Assembly: GCA_905221605.1 (NCBI GenBank)
Contig: CAJNDS010001813.1
Coordinates: 630,934-650,933 of the forward strand
DNA: 20,000 nt
Direction of reading: 5' to 3'
DNA from: Symbiodinium natans
Taxonomy: Eukaryota > Sar > Dinophyceae > Suessiales > Symbiodiniaceae
Positions 1 through 8,629 of the stretch are shown here, in pieces. Within the stretch, counting starts at the first letter, position 1; each line of letters starts with the position of its first letter. Both the position numbers and the translations under genes were made by a program. The notes below the pieces were generated by a model. It was not told the DNA's origin. It saw nothing but the letters and a program-made list of their open reading frames with translations, and ran no database searches.

Positions 1-236
1 TATTATCAGTATTACTACAATTATTATTAGCATTACTATTTATCATTCTCATGTTTATTATTAGTATTACTATTTCTTGTTATCATGTTTTTTTGTATGT
101 CTATTACTATTTGTTGTTATCATTACTATTATTAGTATCGTTATCATTATTACGAGTATTACTATTTGGTGTTTTACTTTGTGTGTTTCTGTTGTGTTTT
201 TTTATCTCAGAGCTTGTTATATGGGGGGGGGGCGAG
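1..236. repeat. AT-rich degenerate ATT/TTA microsatellite-like tract
   Basis: About the first 190 bases are degenerate TTA/ATT/ATC trinucleotides, followed by a T-rich stretch and a run of nine G. An open frame crosses it, but its product is a low-complexity leucine/tyrosine/valine string that continues into telomere-like repeat, so it is not called as a gene. Confidence 0.7.
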
Positions 237-475
237 GGGTTAGGGTTTAGGGGTTTAGGGCTTAGGGGTTGGGGTTTAAGGCTTAGGGTGGGCTTAGAGT
301 TTTTCGGGTTTTCGGGCTTCGGCGCTTCTGCGCAGCCAAAGTTTGTACTTCCCGAAAAAGGGGACCCCGTGTATATAGTACATACCCGAAGAATGTTCTA
401 ATCCATATTATCGGATTGCCCCGCCCTAACCACAAAACCCTACACCCAAAACCCTAAACCCAAAGCCCCATAAAT
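237..475. repeat. Degenerate TTTAGGG block then CCCTAAA block
   Basis: Telomere-like heptamers run as TTTAGGG on the plus strand to about 295, then as CCCTAAA from about 424. The 120 unique bases between show no convincing open frame. The CCCTAAA side abuts the donor side of the minus-strand exon candidate at 460-542. Confidence 0.8.
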
Positions 476-542
476 CCCTGCGCAAAAGCTGTCCATCCGG
501 ACTTGCGGTCAGTCAACCCACCGACTCCGAAGCCCACAACTT
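460..542 (-). CDS. Candidate internal exon, unknown product
   Basis: On the minus strand a TTTCAG acceptor is followed by an open frame reading VVGFGVGGLTDRKSGWTAFAQ and a few more residues. It can end at a GTTTAGGG donor at 459/458, or earlier at a GA donor (CAGG|GATTTA, exon end 477). GC-rich third positions contrast with the flanks. CCCTAAA repeats lie on its left and TTTAGGG on its right, as for most exons here. The product is not recognised. Confidence 0.5.
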
Positions 543-637
543 CTGAAACGCAGCAACCCCCCAAACCAGAAAACCTAAAGGGTTTAGGGTTTAGGGTTTA
601 GGGTTCAGGGCTTACTTGCTTAAGTCCAAGCCCAAAC

Positions 638-744
638 CGCCCCCAAGTGCAAGCAAAGGTCGGCAGGATGCGGCATGCGGCCCAGCCGGTCGGGAAGCAT
701 CGTCGAGAAGTCGTACACCTCCCCGCACGTGGGGCGCGCGCGCG
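638..744 (-). CDS. Candidate internal exon, unknown product
   Basis: After a CACCAG acceptor the minus strand is open for 107 nt and includes the peptide YDFSTMLPDRLGRMPHPADL. It ends in phase 0 at a GCG|GTTTGG donor. A second acceptor inside it (GGGGAG|GTG, start 718) has the AG|G form and may be the true one. The block to its right is TTTAGGG; the left flank is only weakly CCCTAAA-like. No family is recognised. Confidence 0.55.
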
Positions 745-763
745 CTGGTGGCGGCGTTGGGGG

Positions 764-1134
764 GCTTTAGGGGGCTTAGGGTTTAGGGTCTAGGGTTTAG
801 GGTTTAGGGTTTATAATATAGGGCTTAGGGTTTAGGGTTTAGGGTTTAGGGTTTAGGGTTTAGGGTGCAGGGTTCAGGGTTTAGGGTTTAGGGTTTAGGG
901 TTTAGGGTTTTACGTTTCTGCAGTGCGCAGTGCCTCTTTGCGAAATTATGCATACGTGTGAACTCCGGCATGCATGCATAGGCAATATGCATACGTGCAC
1001 ACCATCAATATGCTTATAAAATACAATTACAATGCAAGTACCACACAGCTACAATCCAGGGTTTAGGGTTTAGGGTTTAGGGTTTAGGGTTTAGGGTTTA
1101 GGGTTTAGGGTTTAGGGTTTAGGGTTTAGGGTTT
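764..1134 (+). repeat. TTTAGGG arrays (764-911 and 1058-1134)
   Basis: Two arrays of TTTAGGG are separated by about 145 bases of AT-richer sequence with CATGCATGCAT-like alternation. The second array holds about 11 nearly perfect units with sharp edges against ACAATCCA on the left and CCAGCTACAA on the right. Its flanks (AGCTACAAT on the left, AGCTACAAT again on the right) share a short direct repeat, as an insertion might leave. Confidence 0.85.
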
Positions 1135-1690
1135 ACCAGCTACAATTACAAACAATTATAATGTCGGTACAGTACAAGTGTTCACACACAACTCCAATAC
1201 ACTTCCAATACAAGTACAACACAGTTACAATACAGTTGCAGCCGCAATTACACTTACACATATTTCAGTGACAGGACAGTACAGTACAATACCTCGCAGA
1301 CAGACATGCGTGAATACATACATGCCCCCATGCACGGAAGTACGCATGTGCACACATCTTTCTTCTATATAGATAGCTAGCTAGATAGATAGATAGATAG
1401 ATAGTGTGTATCTATCTATGGAGAAACTCATAGATAAATAAGTAGATAGTCACATAAATGCGCGCATAAACAGGTAGATGCACATATGCACAGAGACACA
1501 CAACCAAACACCAACACGCAAGTGCTCAACACAGGACGTACATACTCACGACCTCAAAGACTTTTCTATCATAGGTTCCCCTACTGCCCCCCTCGTCTAT
1601 GCTACCCCCCCCTCTTTCCCCCCATAATTAAGGCTACTTAGGGATAATTAAGCCTAATTCAGGTTGTCAAAAACTGAAGCAACAACACTC
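1135..1690. other. Non-coding interval with TAGA microsatellite
   Basis: ACA-rich low-complexity sequence is followed by a short (TAGA)n/(TATC)n microsatellite at about 1368-1420, then AT-rich unique sequence. The 64-codon open frame here is threonine/serine-rich low complexity and is not supported as a gene. Confidence 0.6.
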
Positions 1691-1733
1691 AGATTTGGGG
1701 GTTTCCGACTTCAGAAGCCGAAGCCGAACCCTA

Positions 1734-1919
1734 CACCCCGAACTCGTCAGTCCTAAACCCCTCAAATCCCTCAAGCCCAAACCTTAAGCCCTAAACCCTG
1801 AAACCCTGAATGCCCTTCAGCCCCCAAATACCCTAAGCACCACAACCGATGAACCCTGAACCTGAACCCTGAGCCCTAAACCCTAAACCCTAAACCCTAA
1901 ACCCTAAACCCTAAACCCA
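1734..1919 (-). repeat. CCCTAAA array, degenerate then perfect
   Basis: Heptamers are degenerate on the left and become perfect from about 1873. The array runs straight into the donor of the exon candidate at 1917-1974, so in the coding sense the downstream intron begins with GTTTAGGG repeats. Confidence 0.85.
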
Positions 1920-1974
1920 GGGCCCGCGCCAGGCCCCCGCTGCGCAGCTTCTGCTTGAAGTTGACGCTCAAGGC
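1917..1974 (-). CDS. Candidate internal exon, unknown product
   Basis: A minus-strand acceptor GAACCCAG|G leads to a 58-nt open frame, ALSVNFKQKLRSGGLARAL, ending at CTGG|GTTTAG. Both boundaries are textbook for this window (AG|G acceptor, donor inside the first telomere-like unit). The codons are G/C-ending (GTC AAC TTC AAG CAG AAG CTG CGC). The product is unknown. Confidence 0.6.
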
Positions 1975-2007
1975 CTGGGTTCACGAGCTTCCGGGACGTA
2001 GGGGGGG

Positions 2008-2400
2008 ATAGGGTTTAGGGTTTAGGATTTGGGGTTTAGGGTTTGGGGTTTAGGGTTTAGGGTTTGGGGCTTCGGGTTTCGGGTTTAGGATTTGGGTTTC
2101 GGGGTTGAGGATTTGAGGGCTTAGGCGTAGGATTAATGTTTCAGGGTCTCAGGGTCTCGGGGTATGAGCCTTTGAGGCTTCGAGGGTTTAGGTTTAGCAT
2201 TTCAGGATCCCAGGGTCTCAGGGCCTCAGGGCCTCAGGGTCTCAGGGTCTGAGGATTTGAGGGTTTGAGGCTTTATGGTGTGAGTGCTGGTTGTACTACA
2301 GCCCAGAAGCCCCCCGCCCCCCCAACAGTATAGCCGGGTCCGAACCTTGCGAGTTTTGACCGATTTGGGTTTTAGGGTCTACGGTTGGGGTTTAGGGTGT
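2008..2400 (+). repeat. Long degenerate TTTAGGG block
   Basis: TTTAGGG units grade into TCTCAGGG and TTTGAGG variants by about 2275, with a further short run near 2365-2400. On the minus strand this is the CCCTAAA-type 3' end of the intron preceding the exon at 1917-1974. Confidence 0.8.
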
Positions 2401-2660
2401 GGGGCATGGGGTTTAGAACTTATATAGGGTGAACGGTTGCCCTAAACCCTAAACTTTAGGCCCTAAACCCTGAACCCTACAAGGGTTGCAAAAAGGTTTA
2501 GGCTTAGTTAGGAAGGGATCCGAACCCAAGAAGGTGAACAAGGGTACTACCGTACTGCTACTTGGTGTCGCATCCTCGGGCGTGCGTCAACCGCTGTTAA
2601 CTCGTAACCCCGCACGCTGCCCCGTACACCCCAAACCCCAAACCCGAAACCGTACAAGCT
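2401..2660. other. Intron-like spacer
   Basis: A short CCCTAAA run (about 2443-2478) is followed by about 160 unique bases. One segment (about 2517-2550) resembles the sequence near 17622-17652 (both contain GAACCCAAGAA followed by an AAGGGTAC core), so it may belong to a dispersed intron repeat. No coding signal was found; the 61-codon open frame runs into repeat. Confidence 0.5.
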
Positions 2661-2900
2661 CTAAACCCTAAAACCCTAAAACCCTAAAACCCTAAAACCC
2701 TAAAACCCTAAAACCCTAAAACCCTAAAACCCTAAAACCCTAAAACCCTAAAACCCTAAAACCCTAAAACCCTAAAACCCTAAAACCCTAAAACCCTAAA
2801 ACCCTAAAACCCTAAAACCCTAAAACCCTAAAACCCTAAAACCCTAAAACCCTAAACCCTAAACCCTAAACCCTAAAGCCTAAACCCTAAACCCTAAACC
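2661..2900 (-). repeat. CCCTAAAA octamer array then CCCTAAA heptamers
   Basis: About 24 uninterrupted octamers CCCTAAAA (TTTTAGGG on the minus strand) run to about 2852, then switch to heptamers up to the donor at 2900. TTTTAGGG is the Chlamydomonas-type telomere unit; here it is internal. Confidence 0.95.
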
Positions 2901-3001
2901 CTTGCCTTCGTCCGCCTCTCGCGGTACTTCGCCAGGTCCTCCTCTGCGGCTTCAGCTTGGGAAGAGCGTTTAGGACGAACAGTCTCAGCTTTTGGCGTAG
3001 G
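2900..3001 (-). CDS. Candidate internal exon, charged peptide
   Basis: A 102-nt minus-strand open frame (34 codons, phase 0 to 0) starts after CCTAAG and ends at GCAAGG|GTTTAG. It is rich in Lys, Arg, Glu and Ala (for example AEAAEEDLAKYRERRTKAR) and could form a helix or coiled coil. CCCTAAA repeats flank it on the left and TTTAGGG on the right. The family is not recognised. Confidence 0.6.
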
Positions 3002-3078
3002 CTTAGGGTTTAGGTTGTTTTGGGGTTTAGGGTTTAGGGTTTAGGGTTTAGGGTTTAGGGTTTAGGGTTTAGGGTTCA
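3002..3078 (+). repeat. TTTAGGG array
   Basis: About nine TTTAGGG units. In the minus-strand gene sense these are the CCCTAAA units directly before the acceptor of the exon at 2900-3001. Confidence 0.9.
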
Positions 3079-3194
3079 GGGTTTCGGACTTAGGGTTTAG
3101 AGTTCAGCTCAAGGGTTTTGTGTTCAGGGCCTTGCAAACGTTCCCTAAAAGCAACCCGAACACCCCAACCCTGAACCCCGCCATTTCCAAAGCC

Positions 3195-3434
3195 CTAACC
3201 CCTGCAAGGCCCTGAAGCCCTAAACCCCAGACCCTAAACCCTACACCCTAAACCGAAAAAGATACCCCTGAGGGCCTTTGGGAGTCCCAACGCCCTCCAG
3301 CCCTAAACCCCAAAATTGGAACCCCGAAACCCCAAACCCTAAACCCCAACCCCTAAACCCTAAACCCTAAACCCGAAACCCCAAACCCGAAACCCTAAAC
3401 CTGAAACCCCAAACCCTAAACCCTAAACCCTAGA
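3195..3434 (-). repeat. Degenerate CCCTAAA block
   Basis: CCCTAAA, CCCCAAA and CCCGAAA variants, closing with three perfect units that abut the exon candidate at 3429-3512. Confidence 0.85.
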
Positions 3435-3512
3435 TCCGACCGCCTTGAAGGCGTGGTCTGCCAAAGCCTCCACCACCCCAGTGGCTGCGGAGCCTGTGTA
3501 CCACAGGGGCTT
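3429..3512 (-). CDS. Candidate internal exon, unknown product
   Basis: A CCCCAAG acceptor opens a minus-strand frame reading KPLWYTGSAATGVVEALADH and continuing AFKAV. It stays open to TCTAGG|GTTTAG (end 3429); an alternative phase-0 donor is GCG|GTCGGA (end 3441). The exon is flanked by CCCTAAA and TTTAGGG blocks. The peptide looks like part of a globular domain, but no family can be named. Confidence 0.6.
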
Positions 3513-3612
3513 CTTGGGGTTTAGGGTTTAGGGTTTAGGGTTTAGGGTTTAGGATTTAGGGTTTAGGGTTTAGGGTTTCGGCTTGAGGCTTTAGGCTTTA
3601 GGGTTTAGGGTT
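3513..3612 (+). repeat. TTTAGGG array
   Basis: About ten units, a few variant. This is the 3' end of the intron before the exon at 3429-3512 when read on the minus strand. Confidence 0.9.
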
Positions 3613-3699
3613 TCAAGCCCACTGAAGAATGTTCCGACATATGATCCTCTTCAACCACATTAAAGAAAAAAAACGAAACATCCCAAGGGCCTACCGCGC

Positions 3700-4135
3700 C
3701 TAGACCCTAAGCCTAAGCCCTATACCTTAAGCCCTAAACCCTAAACACTTGGCACCCCAACCTCCCTGAACTCCCTCAACCCCCTTAACCCCCTCAACCC
3801 CCTTAACCCCCTACCCTCAACCCTAAGCCCTAAACCCTAAACCCTAAAACCCCAAACCCTAAACAACCCTAGATCTTAAACCCCTCCAGAAGCCCTCCGA
3901 ATTGCCAAAACCCTAAGCCCTAAACCCCAAACCCTAAAACACCAAACCCTTAACAATCCTAAACCTTAAAGCCCTAGAAGCCCCCAATATCTAAGCCCCA
4001 AACCCTAAGCCCTAAACCCCAAACCCCAAACCCCAAACCCTAAACCCTAAACCCTGATCCCTAAACCCTAAACCCCAAACCCTAAACCCTAAACCCTAAA
4101 CCCTAAACCCTACCAAACCTTAAACCCCTAGAAGC
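3700..4135 (-). repeat. Large degenerate CCCTAAA block
   Basis: More than 400 bases of CCCTAAA, CCCCAAA and CCTTAAC variants. It reaches the donor side of the exon at 4126-4224. Confidence 0.85.
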
Positions 4136-4224
4136 CCCCAAAAATGCAGCTTCGAGGCCTCGATCCTCGAAAAGCCTGCGCGTGGCGTTCTCGAGCATAC
4201 GGAAGCGCGCCAGCCAGTCCTGCT
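4126..4224 (-). CDS. Candidate internal exon, unknown product
   Basis: After CTCCCAG the minus strand encodes EQDWLARFRMLENATRRLFE and then DRGLEAAFL, ending near AGGG|GTTTAA. Codon use is strongly G/C-ending. Inner acceptors (CCCAGAG|CAG at 4222, GAGCAG|GAC at 4219) are also possible. The peptide is probably an amphipathic helix. This is one of the most convincing exons of the left half, but the protein is not recognised. Confidence 0.65.
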
Positions 4225-4236
4225 CTGGGAGTTTGA

Positions 4237-4368
4237 TTGGGGTTTGGGGTTTGGGGTTTGGGGTTTAGGGTTTAGGGTTTAGGGTTTAGGGTTTAGGGTT
4301 TAGGACTTTAAGGTTCAGGGGGTTTCGGGCTTCCTGGGGTTTCAGGGTTGCAGGGTTTAGGGCTTATC
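4237..4368 (+). repeat. TTTGGGG/TTTAGGG array
   Basis: Three TTTGGGG units then about seven TTTAGGG and variants; the intron 3' end for the exon at 4126-4224. Confidence 0.85.
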
Positions 4369-4800
4369 CCTCAACCACAAACCCTAAGCCCTAGCCTCTT
4401 TCACGCAGCTAACAGCCTGGATATCCGAGTTTTTGGGCTCTCTCGAGTTTAGGAACCCGATTTTGGGGGCTCAGGGTTTAAGCCCAGCTCGGCCCAAACC
4501 CAACCTGCTCATGTAGGGGTCGGAAATATCACTGATCATTTTCCCTATGGTCTCTGTTTAATTATACCCACTATTCTGCTTCTTCAGGCTCCTACATTAT
4601 TTGCTTGAGAACCCCCAAGAAAATACGATAATCATCCCCATATACCCGTATAAGGAAGAATATTTTGATTTGTTGCGGGGCTCTTCAACAAATAGTAGCA
4701 ACAAAGAGTCAAACAACAACTCGAGACGCGCAAACTTTAGAGCTTAGGTTGTAAAATTCGACAGCGAAACCTGAACCCTCAAGGGCTGCTTTACGGGGCC
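4369..4800. other. Intron-like spacer, AT-richer
   Basis: Short CCCTAA and TTTAGG remnants, then about 250 bases of AT-richer unique sequence without a convincing open frame on either strand. Confidence 0.5.
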
Positions 4801-4925
4801 ATGCATAGGGTTTAGGGTTTAGGTTTTAGGGTTGAGGGTTGAGGGTTTAGGGTTGAGGGTTGAGGGTTTAGGGTTTAGGGTTTAGGGTTGAGGGTTTAGG
4901 GTTTAGGGTTTAGGGTTGAGGGTGC
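4801..4925 (+). repeat. TTTAGGG/TTGAGGG mixed array
   Basis: TTTAGGG and TTGAGGG units alternate, giving a visible two-variant pattern rather than random decay. It lies on the donor side of the exon at 4948-5013, the reverse of the usual orientation. Confidence 0.85.
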
Positions 4926-4947
4926 CAAAAGCCCAAAACCCCTGAAC

Positions 4948-5013
4948 CGGCGCCTGGGAACAGGACTCCAGGCGTGTGGCAATGTCGAAGTCGACGTAGC
5001 GCACCCGGTGCAC
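4948..5013 (-). CDS. Candidate internal exon, unknown product
   Basis: An AG|G acceptor (CTGAGAG|GTG) opens 22 codons, VHRVRYVDFDIATRLESC then SQAP, closing in phase 0 at GCGCCG|GTTCAG. TTTAGGG repeats lie right of it. A TGA sits just upstream in frame, so the acceptor must be at or right next to this point. The product is unknown. Confidence 0.6.
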
Positions 5014-5037
5014 CTCTCAGGCTCTGTGATCAGCTTT

Positions 5038-5172
5038 GCGTTTAGGGTTTAGGGTTTAGGGTTTAGGGCTTAGGGCTTAGGGCTTAGGGCTTAGGGCTTG
5101 GGGCTTGGGGTTTAGGGTTTGTGGTCGTGCTACTGCATTTTAGGCTTGGGGCTTAGGTGTTAGGGTTCAAGG
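5038..5172 (+). repeat. TTTAGGG/CTTAGGG array
   Basis: Four TTTAGGG, then CTTAGGG and CTTGGGG units; the intron 3' end for the exon at 4948-5013. Confidence 0.85.
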
Positions 5173-5814
5173 CTTAGGTTGCGGCCCGCAGGCTTGTCTT
5201 TTAAGAGAAGAACCACAACGAATGGTCCTATACTCCCCTTAGAACCAAAATAACAATAGTATGTTTAATATCCTCTTGGGTTTTATGTAAACAAAAAAAG
5301 TATTCCCAAGGGGGATATAGGGTCCATGCTCAAGCCTGAAAAGTGGTCCTTCGTTGGAGAGTTCGGCTGAGACTACGAAGGGATAGACAGAGGGAGCCCT
5401 ACTTGGAAGCCCCTTCGAGTTGGGAAGTCTCGCAATCCCCCAAACCCAACTTACTAACCAGACATACTAGGTCAAAAGAGCTTCCGAGTAGAAGGGACAC
5501 TTCATCTGATTCCCCAGCATAACCCCTGTATGGGGGTTTCCGAAATTTGGGGTACCTTATTTGGGAGTCCTGGTTATACGGGAATCCTGCTATTTTGGAG
5601 TTGTCTTTTCTAAGGGGTCCCTTTATTTTCGAAAAGCCCCCATATATATATATATACCGTATATTGCCCCTAATTATGTACCCAAGTAGAGTCTGGTCCC
5701 TGATCAGGGTCCCGCCTTTAGTCCCTTGAGACTACAGGCGGACTCTGTCTGGATTCCCTGGTTTCCAGAATTAAGCGGCCTCAGTTCCCTACAGTCCCAT
5801 GGTGCAAACCGTTA
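5173..5814. other. Non-coding interval, possible foldback
   Basis: Unique sequence with a loose inverted repeat: GGTCCTATACTCCCCTT near 5224 against AAGGGGGATATAGGGTCC near 5307-5324, with a further CAACGAA/TTCGTTG pair outside it. It also contains TATATATATATA near 5645. The 60-codon open frame at 5547-5729 lacks exon-like codon use. Confidence 0.45.
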
Positions 5815-5889
5815 ACCCTAAACCCTAAACCCTAAACCCCAAACCCCAAACCCTAAACCCGAAACCCTAAACCCTAAACCCTAAACCCC
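5815..5889 (-). repeat. CCCTAAA array
   Basis: About ten units with CCCCAAA variants, running into the donor of the next exon. Confidence 0.9.
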
Positions 5890-5971
5890 CAAGCTTAGTC
5901 CAAGGGTGTGCAAGCGCCTTCACTGCAGACAGCGCCCGGACTCGGCAGCCAAACTCGGCGGCGATACCCTG
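5887..5971 (-). CDS. Candidate internal exon, unknown product
   Basis: The minus strand after AATCAG (or AGCAG, start 5968) encodes GIAAEFGCRVRALSAVKALA then HPWTKL, ending at GGGG|GTTTAG. Left CCCTAAA and right TTTAGGG flanks fit the window rule. No family is recognised. Confidence 0.6.
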
Positions 5972-5975
5972 CTGA

Positions 5976-6112
5976 TTTAGGATTTAGGGTTTAGGGTTTC
6001 GGGTTTAGGGTTTAGGGTTTCAGGGTTTCGGGTTTCGGGTTTAGGGTTTCAGGGTTTCGGGTTTCAGGGTTTAGGGTTTCGGGCTAGGGTTTAGGGTTTG
6101 GGGATTCTCTTA
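5976..6112 (+). repeat. TTTAGGG/TTTCGGG array
   Basis: TTTAGGG, TTTCGGG and TTTCAGGG variants; the 3' end of the intron before the exon at 5887-5971. Confidence 0.85.
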
Positions 6113-6560
6113 GGGCTTTCAAGGCATGGGGCTGTTGGAGTAATTAGGGATGTAGGCGGGGTTTTGGGAAGACTTAGACAAGTAGTCCGAAGCCCAGAAC
6201 CCCAAACCCCCAAATCCCTTGAAGGCCTTAAAGCCCGTCAAGACCCCAAACCTTTGCACCCTAAACCGCCTAAACCCCCGCCCTAAACCGATCCGTGTCT
6301 GAACCCCCCACCCACCACTACTCCCCCCTCCCACCGCAACCTGCACCCTGAAACCCTACTTTGGAGCAGACCCTGCTGGGAAAAAAGTATACACTTTTTA
6401 GGTAGAAGTAGCAAAAATAGGAGCCCGGAGCCAGAAAAAGCATTAAGGTAAAGTACTCCAAAACCCAGGAAAGCACCCTAACTGGAGCTTCATGGGAGTA
6501 TGGCCACTTTACTCATAACCCTGTAACCCTACTTAGAACTGCCCATGAATCTGAACCTCC
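6113..6560. other. Intron-like spacer
   Basis: Decayed CCCTAAA-like sequence to about 6300, then unique sequence. GAACCTCCAAGTAC near 6554 matches the end of the foldback family seen at 19007-19160. Overlapping open frames on both strands here are repeat-derived and not supported. Confidence 0.5.
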
Positions 6561-6562
6561 AA

Positions 6563-6620
6563 GTACGGACCCTGAACCCTAAACCCTAAACCCTAAACCC
6601 TAAACCCTAAACCCTAAACC
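6563..6620 (-). repeat. CCCTAAA array
   Basis: Seven or so nearly perfect units that supply the GTTTAGGG donor of the exon at 6620-6721. Confidence 0.9.
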
Positions 6621-6721
6621 CCAAGGCCTCCAAAATGAGAGACCCAGGCTCAAGGGGCACCACCGTCACCGCCGGCGTGTCATCGCCGCCCAGGCGCCTC
6701 CACAGGCATTTATCAGGGTTC
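6620..6721 (-). CDS. Candidate internal exon, unknown product
   Basis: The minus strand after CTCTAG|G encodes NPDKCLWRRLGGDDTPAVTV then VPLEPGSLILEAL, ending at TTGGG|GTTTAG. Its right flank is not a TTTAGGG block but a 101-bp inverted-repeat element whose terminus lies only a few bases from the acceptor TAG, as if that element supplied the splice site. Codons are G/C-ending. The product is unknown. Confidence 0.65.
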
Positions 6722-6724
6722 CTA

Positions 6725-6825
6725 GAGACTCCAAAGCCCCTTAATTAAGGAATACCCCTTAATTCACATAAGGGTTCCGATTCTAACTTAAGGGATATTC
6801 CGGAATGAAGGGGTTTTGGAGTCTC
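6725..6825. mobile_element. MITE-like/introner-like inverted-repeat element
   Basis: Terminal inverted repeats of 18 bp with one mismatch: GAGACTCCAAAGCCCCTT on the left (6725-6742) and AAGGGGTTTTGGAGTCTC on the right (6808-6825). The interior is AT-rich and non-coding. It lies inside a predicted intron, next to the acceptor of the exon at 6620-6721. No transposase is present. Confidence 0.65.
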
Positions 6826-7069
6826 GGGTACGGCGTCCATGTCCTACCGTACCCAATGAAGCTACGAAAACTGATGGGATGCGCTGGTCGCCCGCCAAAT
6901 AAACCCAAACCTTGAACCGTACGCCCTATGCCCTAAAGCCAAGAGCACCACAGAAACCCAAAGAGCCCAATACCCCTCAATTAAGGACTAGACCTCAGAT
7001 CGGAGCAATGGCCCAACTTGTGAAATGAAAAAATGCTTCTTAACTACCCTAAACCCTAAGCCTTAAACC

Positions 7070-7177
7070 CTACCTTAAGAACGCAAAACCTACTTTTTTG
7101 TAGGTGATTACCATAAACCGCCTTGTCCTGATTCTTAGGAAACCGACAACAAAGTAGGTTTTGGGTTCTTAAGGTAG
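7070..7177. mobile_element. MITE-like element with 27-bp terminal inverted repeats
   Basis: The left end (7071-7096) begins TACCTTAAGAACGCAAAACC and the right end (7151-7176) closes TTTTGGGTTCTTAAGGTA; the ends are complementary with one mismatch. The interior is about 55 bp. It sits in the same predicted intron as the element at 6725-6825, flanked by CCCTAAA remnants. Confidence 0.75.
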
Positions 7178-7196
7178 CAAGGGGTTTTGGGCTCTC

Positions 7197-7245
7197 TAAC
7201 CCTAAACCCTAAACCCCAAACCCTATAAACCCTAAACCCTAAAAA
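7197..7245 (-). repeat. CCCTAAA array
   Basis: Short array giving the GTTTAG donor of the exon at 7238-7324. Confidence 0.85.
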
Positions 7246-7324
7246 GGGCTCTCTGGAAGCTCGGTGGCCCTCGCATTTTGGCGCACCTCAACCGCTCGTT
7301 TGGCGAGGCGATCTCCAGCAGCGC
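7238..7324 (-). CDS. Candidate internal exon, unknown product
   Basis: A clear acceptor, TTTTACAG|GCG, leads to 29 codons: ALLEIASPNERLRCAKMRGP then PSFQRAL, ending at AGG|GTTTAG. The frame stops at TAG inside the first repeat, so splicing is needed. The product is unknown. Confidence 0.65.
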
Positions 7325-7346
7325 CTGTAAAAGTCCGGGCTTAACG

Positions 7347-7910
7347 GTTAGGGTTTAGGGTTTAGGGTTAGGGTTTAGGGTTTAGGGTTTAGGGTTTAGG
7401 GTTTAGGGTTTAGGGTTTAGGGTTTAGGGTTTAGGGTTCAGGGTTCAGGGTTCAGGGTTCAGGGTTGAGGGTTTAGGGTTTAGGGTTTAGGGTTTAGGGT
7501 TTAGGGTTTAGGGTGTAGGGACTTTGGGGATGGCTTAGGGTGTGGGGTGGCTTGGGGTTTAAAGTTTGGGGTTTAGGGTTTAGGGTTAGGGTTTAGGGTT
7601 TAGGGTTTAGGGTTTAGGGTTTAGGATTTAGGGTTTAGGGTTTAGGGTTTAGGGTTTAGGGTTTAGGGTTTAGGGTTTAGGGGGGTTTAGGGTGGTTTAG
7701 GGTGGTTTAGGGTGGTTTAGGGTTTGGGGTTTAGGGTGTAGGGTGGTTTAGGGTTTGGGGTTTAGGGCGTAGGGCTTGGGATGTTGGGTTTAGGGTGTAG
7801 GGATTTTAGGGTTCAGGGTTTAGGGTGCAGGTTTTTGGGTTTGGGGTTTAGGGTTTGGGGATTAGGGTTTTAGGGTTTAGTTTAGGGCTTGGGGTTTAGG
7901 GTTCTCGGGG
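7347..7910 (+). repeat. Longest TTTAGGG block in the window
   Basis: Nearly 560 bases of TTTAGGG. Perfect runs are interrupted by TTCAGGG (7437-7465), GGTTTAGGGT variants (7680-7720) and decayed units at the right end. Confidence 0.95.
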
Positions 7911-7916
7911 AATTCG

Positions 7917-7917
<1 letters not shown>

Positions 7918-7954
<37 letters not shown>
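7918..7954 (+). repeat. Poly-G tract of 37
   Basis: Uninterrupted run of 37 G at the right edge of the long TTTAGGG block. It may be genuine or partly an assembly artefact. Confidence 0.9.
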
Positions 7955-8466
7955 CTGCCGGATACCACTAACTCCTTCGGAATGACATCTTAACTTTCTG
8001 TGTGCCAGAAGCACTGGCTCCTCTGATCGGGACATCAGTCACGGCTCGTGCTCACCAAGCTTGCGGCTTGGCGGGCAGCTCTTGAAATGACGGTTAACAC
8101 CAAAAAGACTTGAGCTGCAACACCTAAACCCTAAACCCTAAACCCTAAACCCTAAACCCTAAACCCTAAACCCTAAACCCTAAACCCTAAACCCTAAACC
8201 CTAAACCCTAAACCCTAAACCCTAAACCCTAAACCCTAAACCCTCCAAACCCCTAACCCGAAACCGAAAACCCTAAGCTCCTAAAGCCCAGAATCCCTTC
8301 ATGTCTAAGGTTAGTTACAAGGTCCCTTAGTATGGCAACCCAAGGGCCCATACTTCAGAACCCTTTTAAAGGAGATAAGGGACCATATTGAGGGAAACCA
8401 AAACCCTAAACCCTAAACCCTAGACCCTAGACCCTAGACCCTAAACCCTAAACCCTAAACCCTAAC
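7955..8466. repeat. Spacer with perfect CCCTAAA array
   Basis: About 165 unique bases without coding signal are followed by about 17 perfect CCCTAAA units (8125-8243), then another unique spacer containing the inverted pair GGTCCCTTA (8321) / TAAGGGACC (8376), and a second array (about 8400-8466) with CCCTAGA variants. Confidence 0.75.
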
Positions 8467-8540
8467 GCCCGGAGCCTAGGCCCACTGAGTCCTGCACCCG
8501 ACCCTGGGTGACCACCGAGAAGCAGGGGCCTCGGTGGTCT
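8467..8540 (-). CDS. Candidate internal exon, unknown product
   Basis: After CCACGCAG the minus strand has a 74-nt open frame including DHRGPCFSVVTQGRVQDSVG, closing at GGGC|GTTAGG. The flanks follow the rule (CCCTAAA left, TTTAGGG right). The product is unknown. Confidence 0.5.
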
Positions 8541-8629
8541 CTGCGTGGAGATTAGTAGTTTAGTGTTTAGGGTTTAGGGTTTAGGGTTTAGGGGTGGAGA
8601 GTCCCTAACACCCAATCCAGCCCCAAAAC

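Noticed and set aside
51-401. 116-codon plus-strand open frame
   Set aside because: Low-complexity AT-rich start followed by telomere-like repeat; no conserved motif.
5547-6346. Open frames of 60-75 codons in spacer DNA
   Set aside because: Codon use unlike the exon islands; they include repeat sequence and overlap each other on opposite strands.
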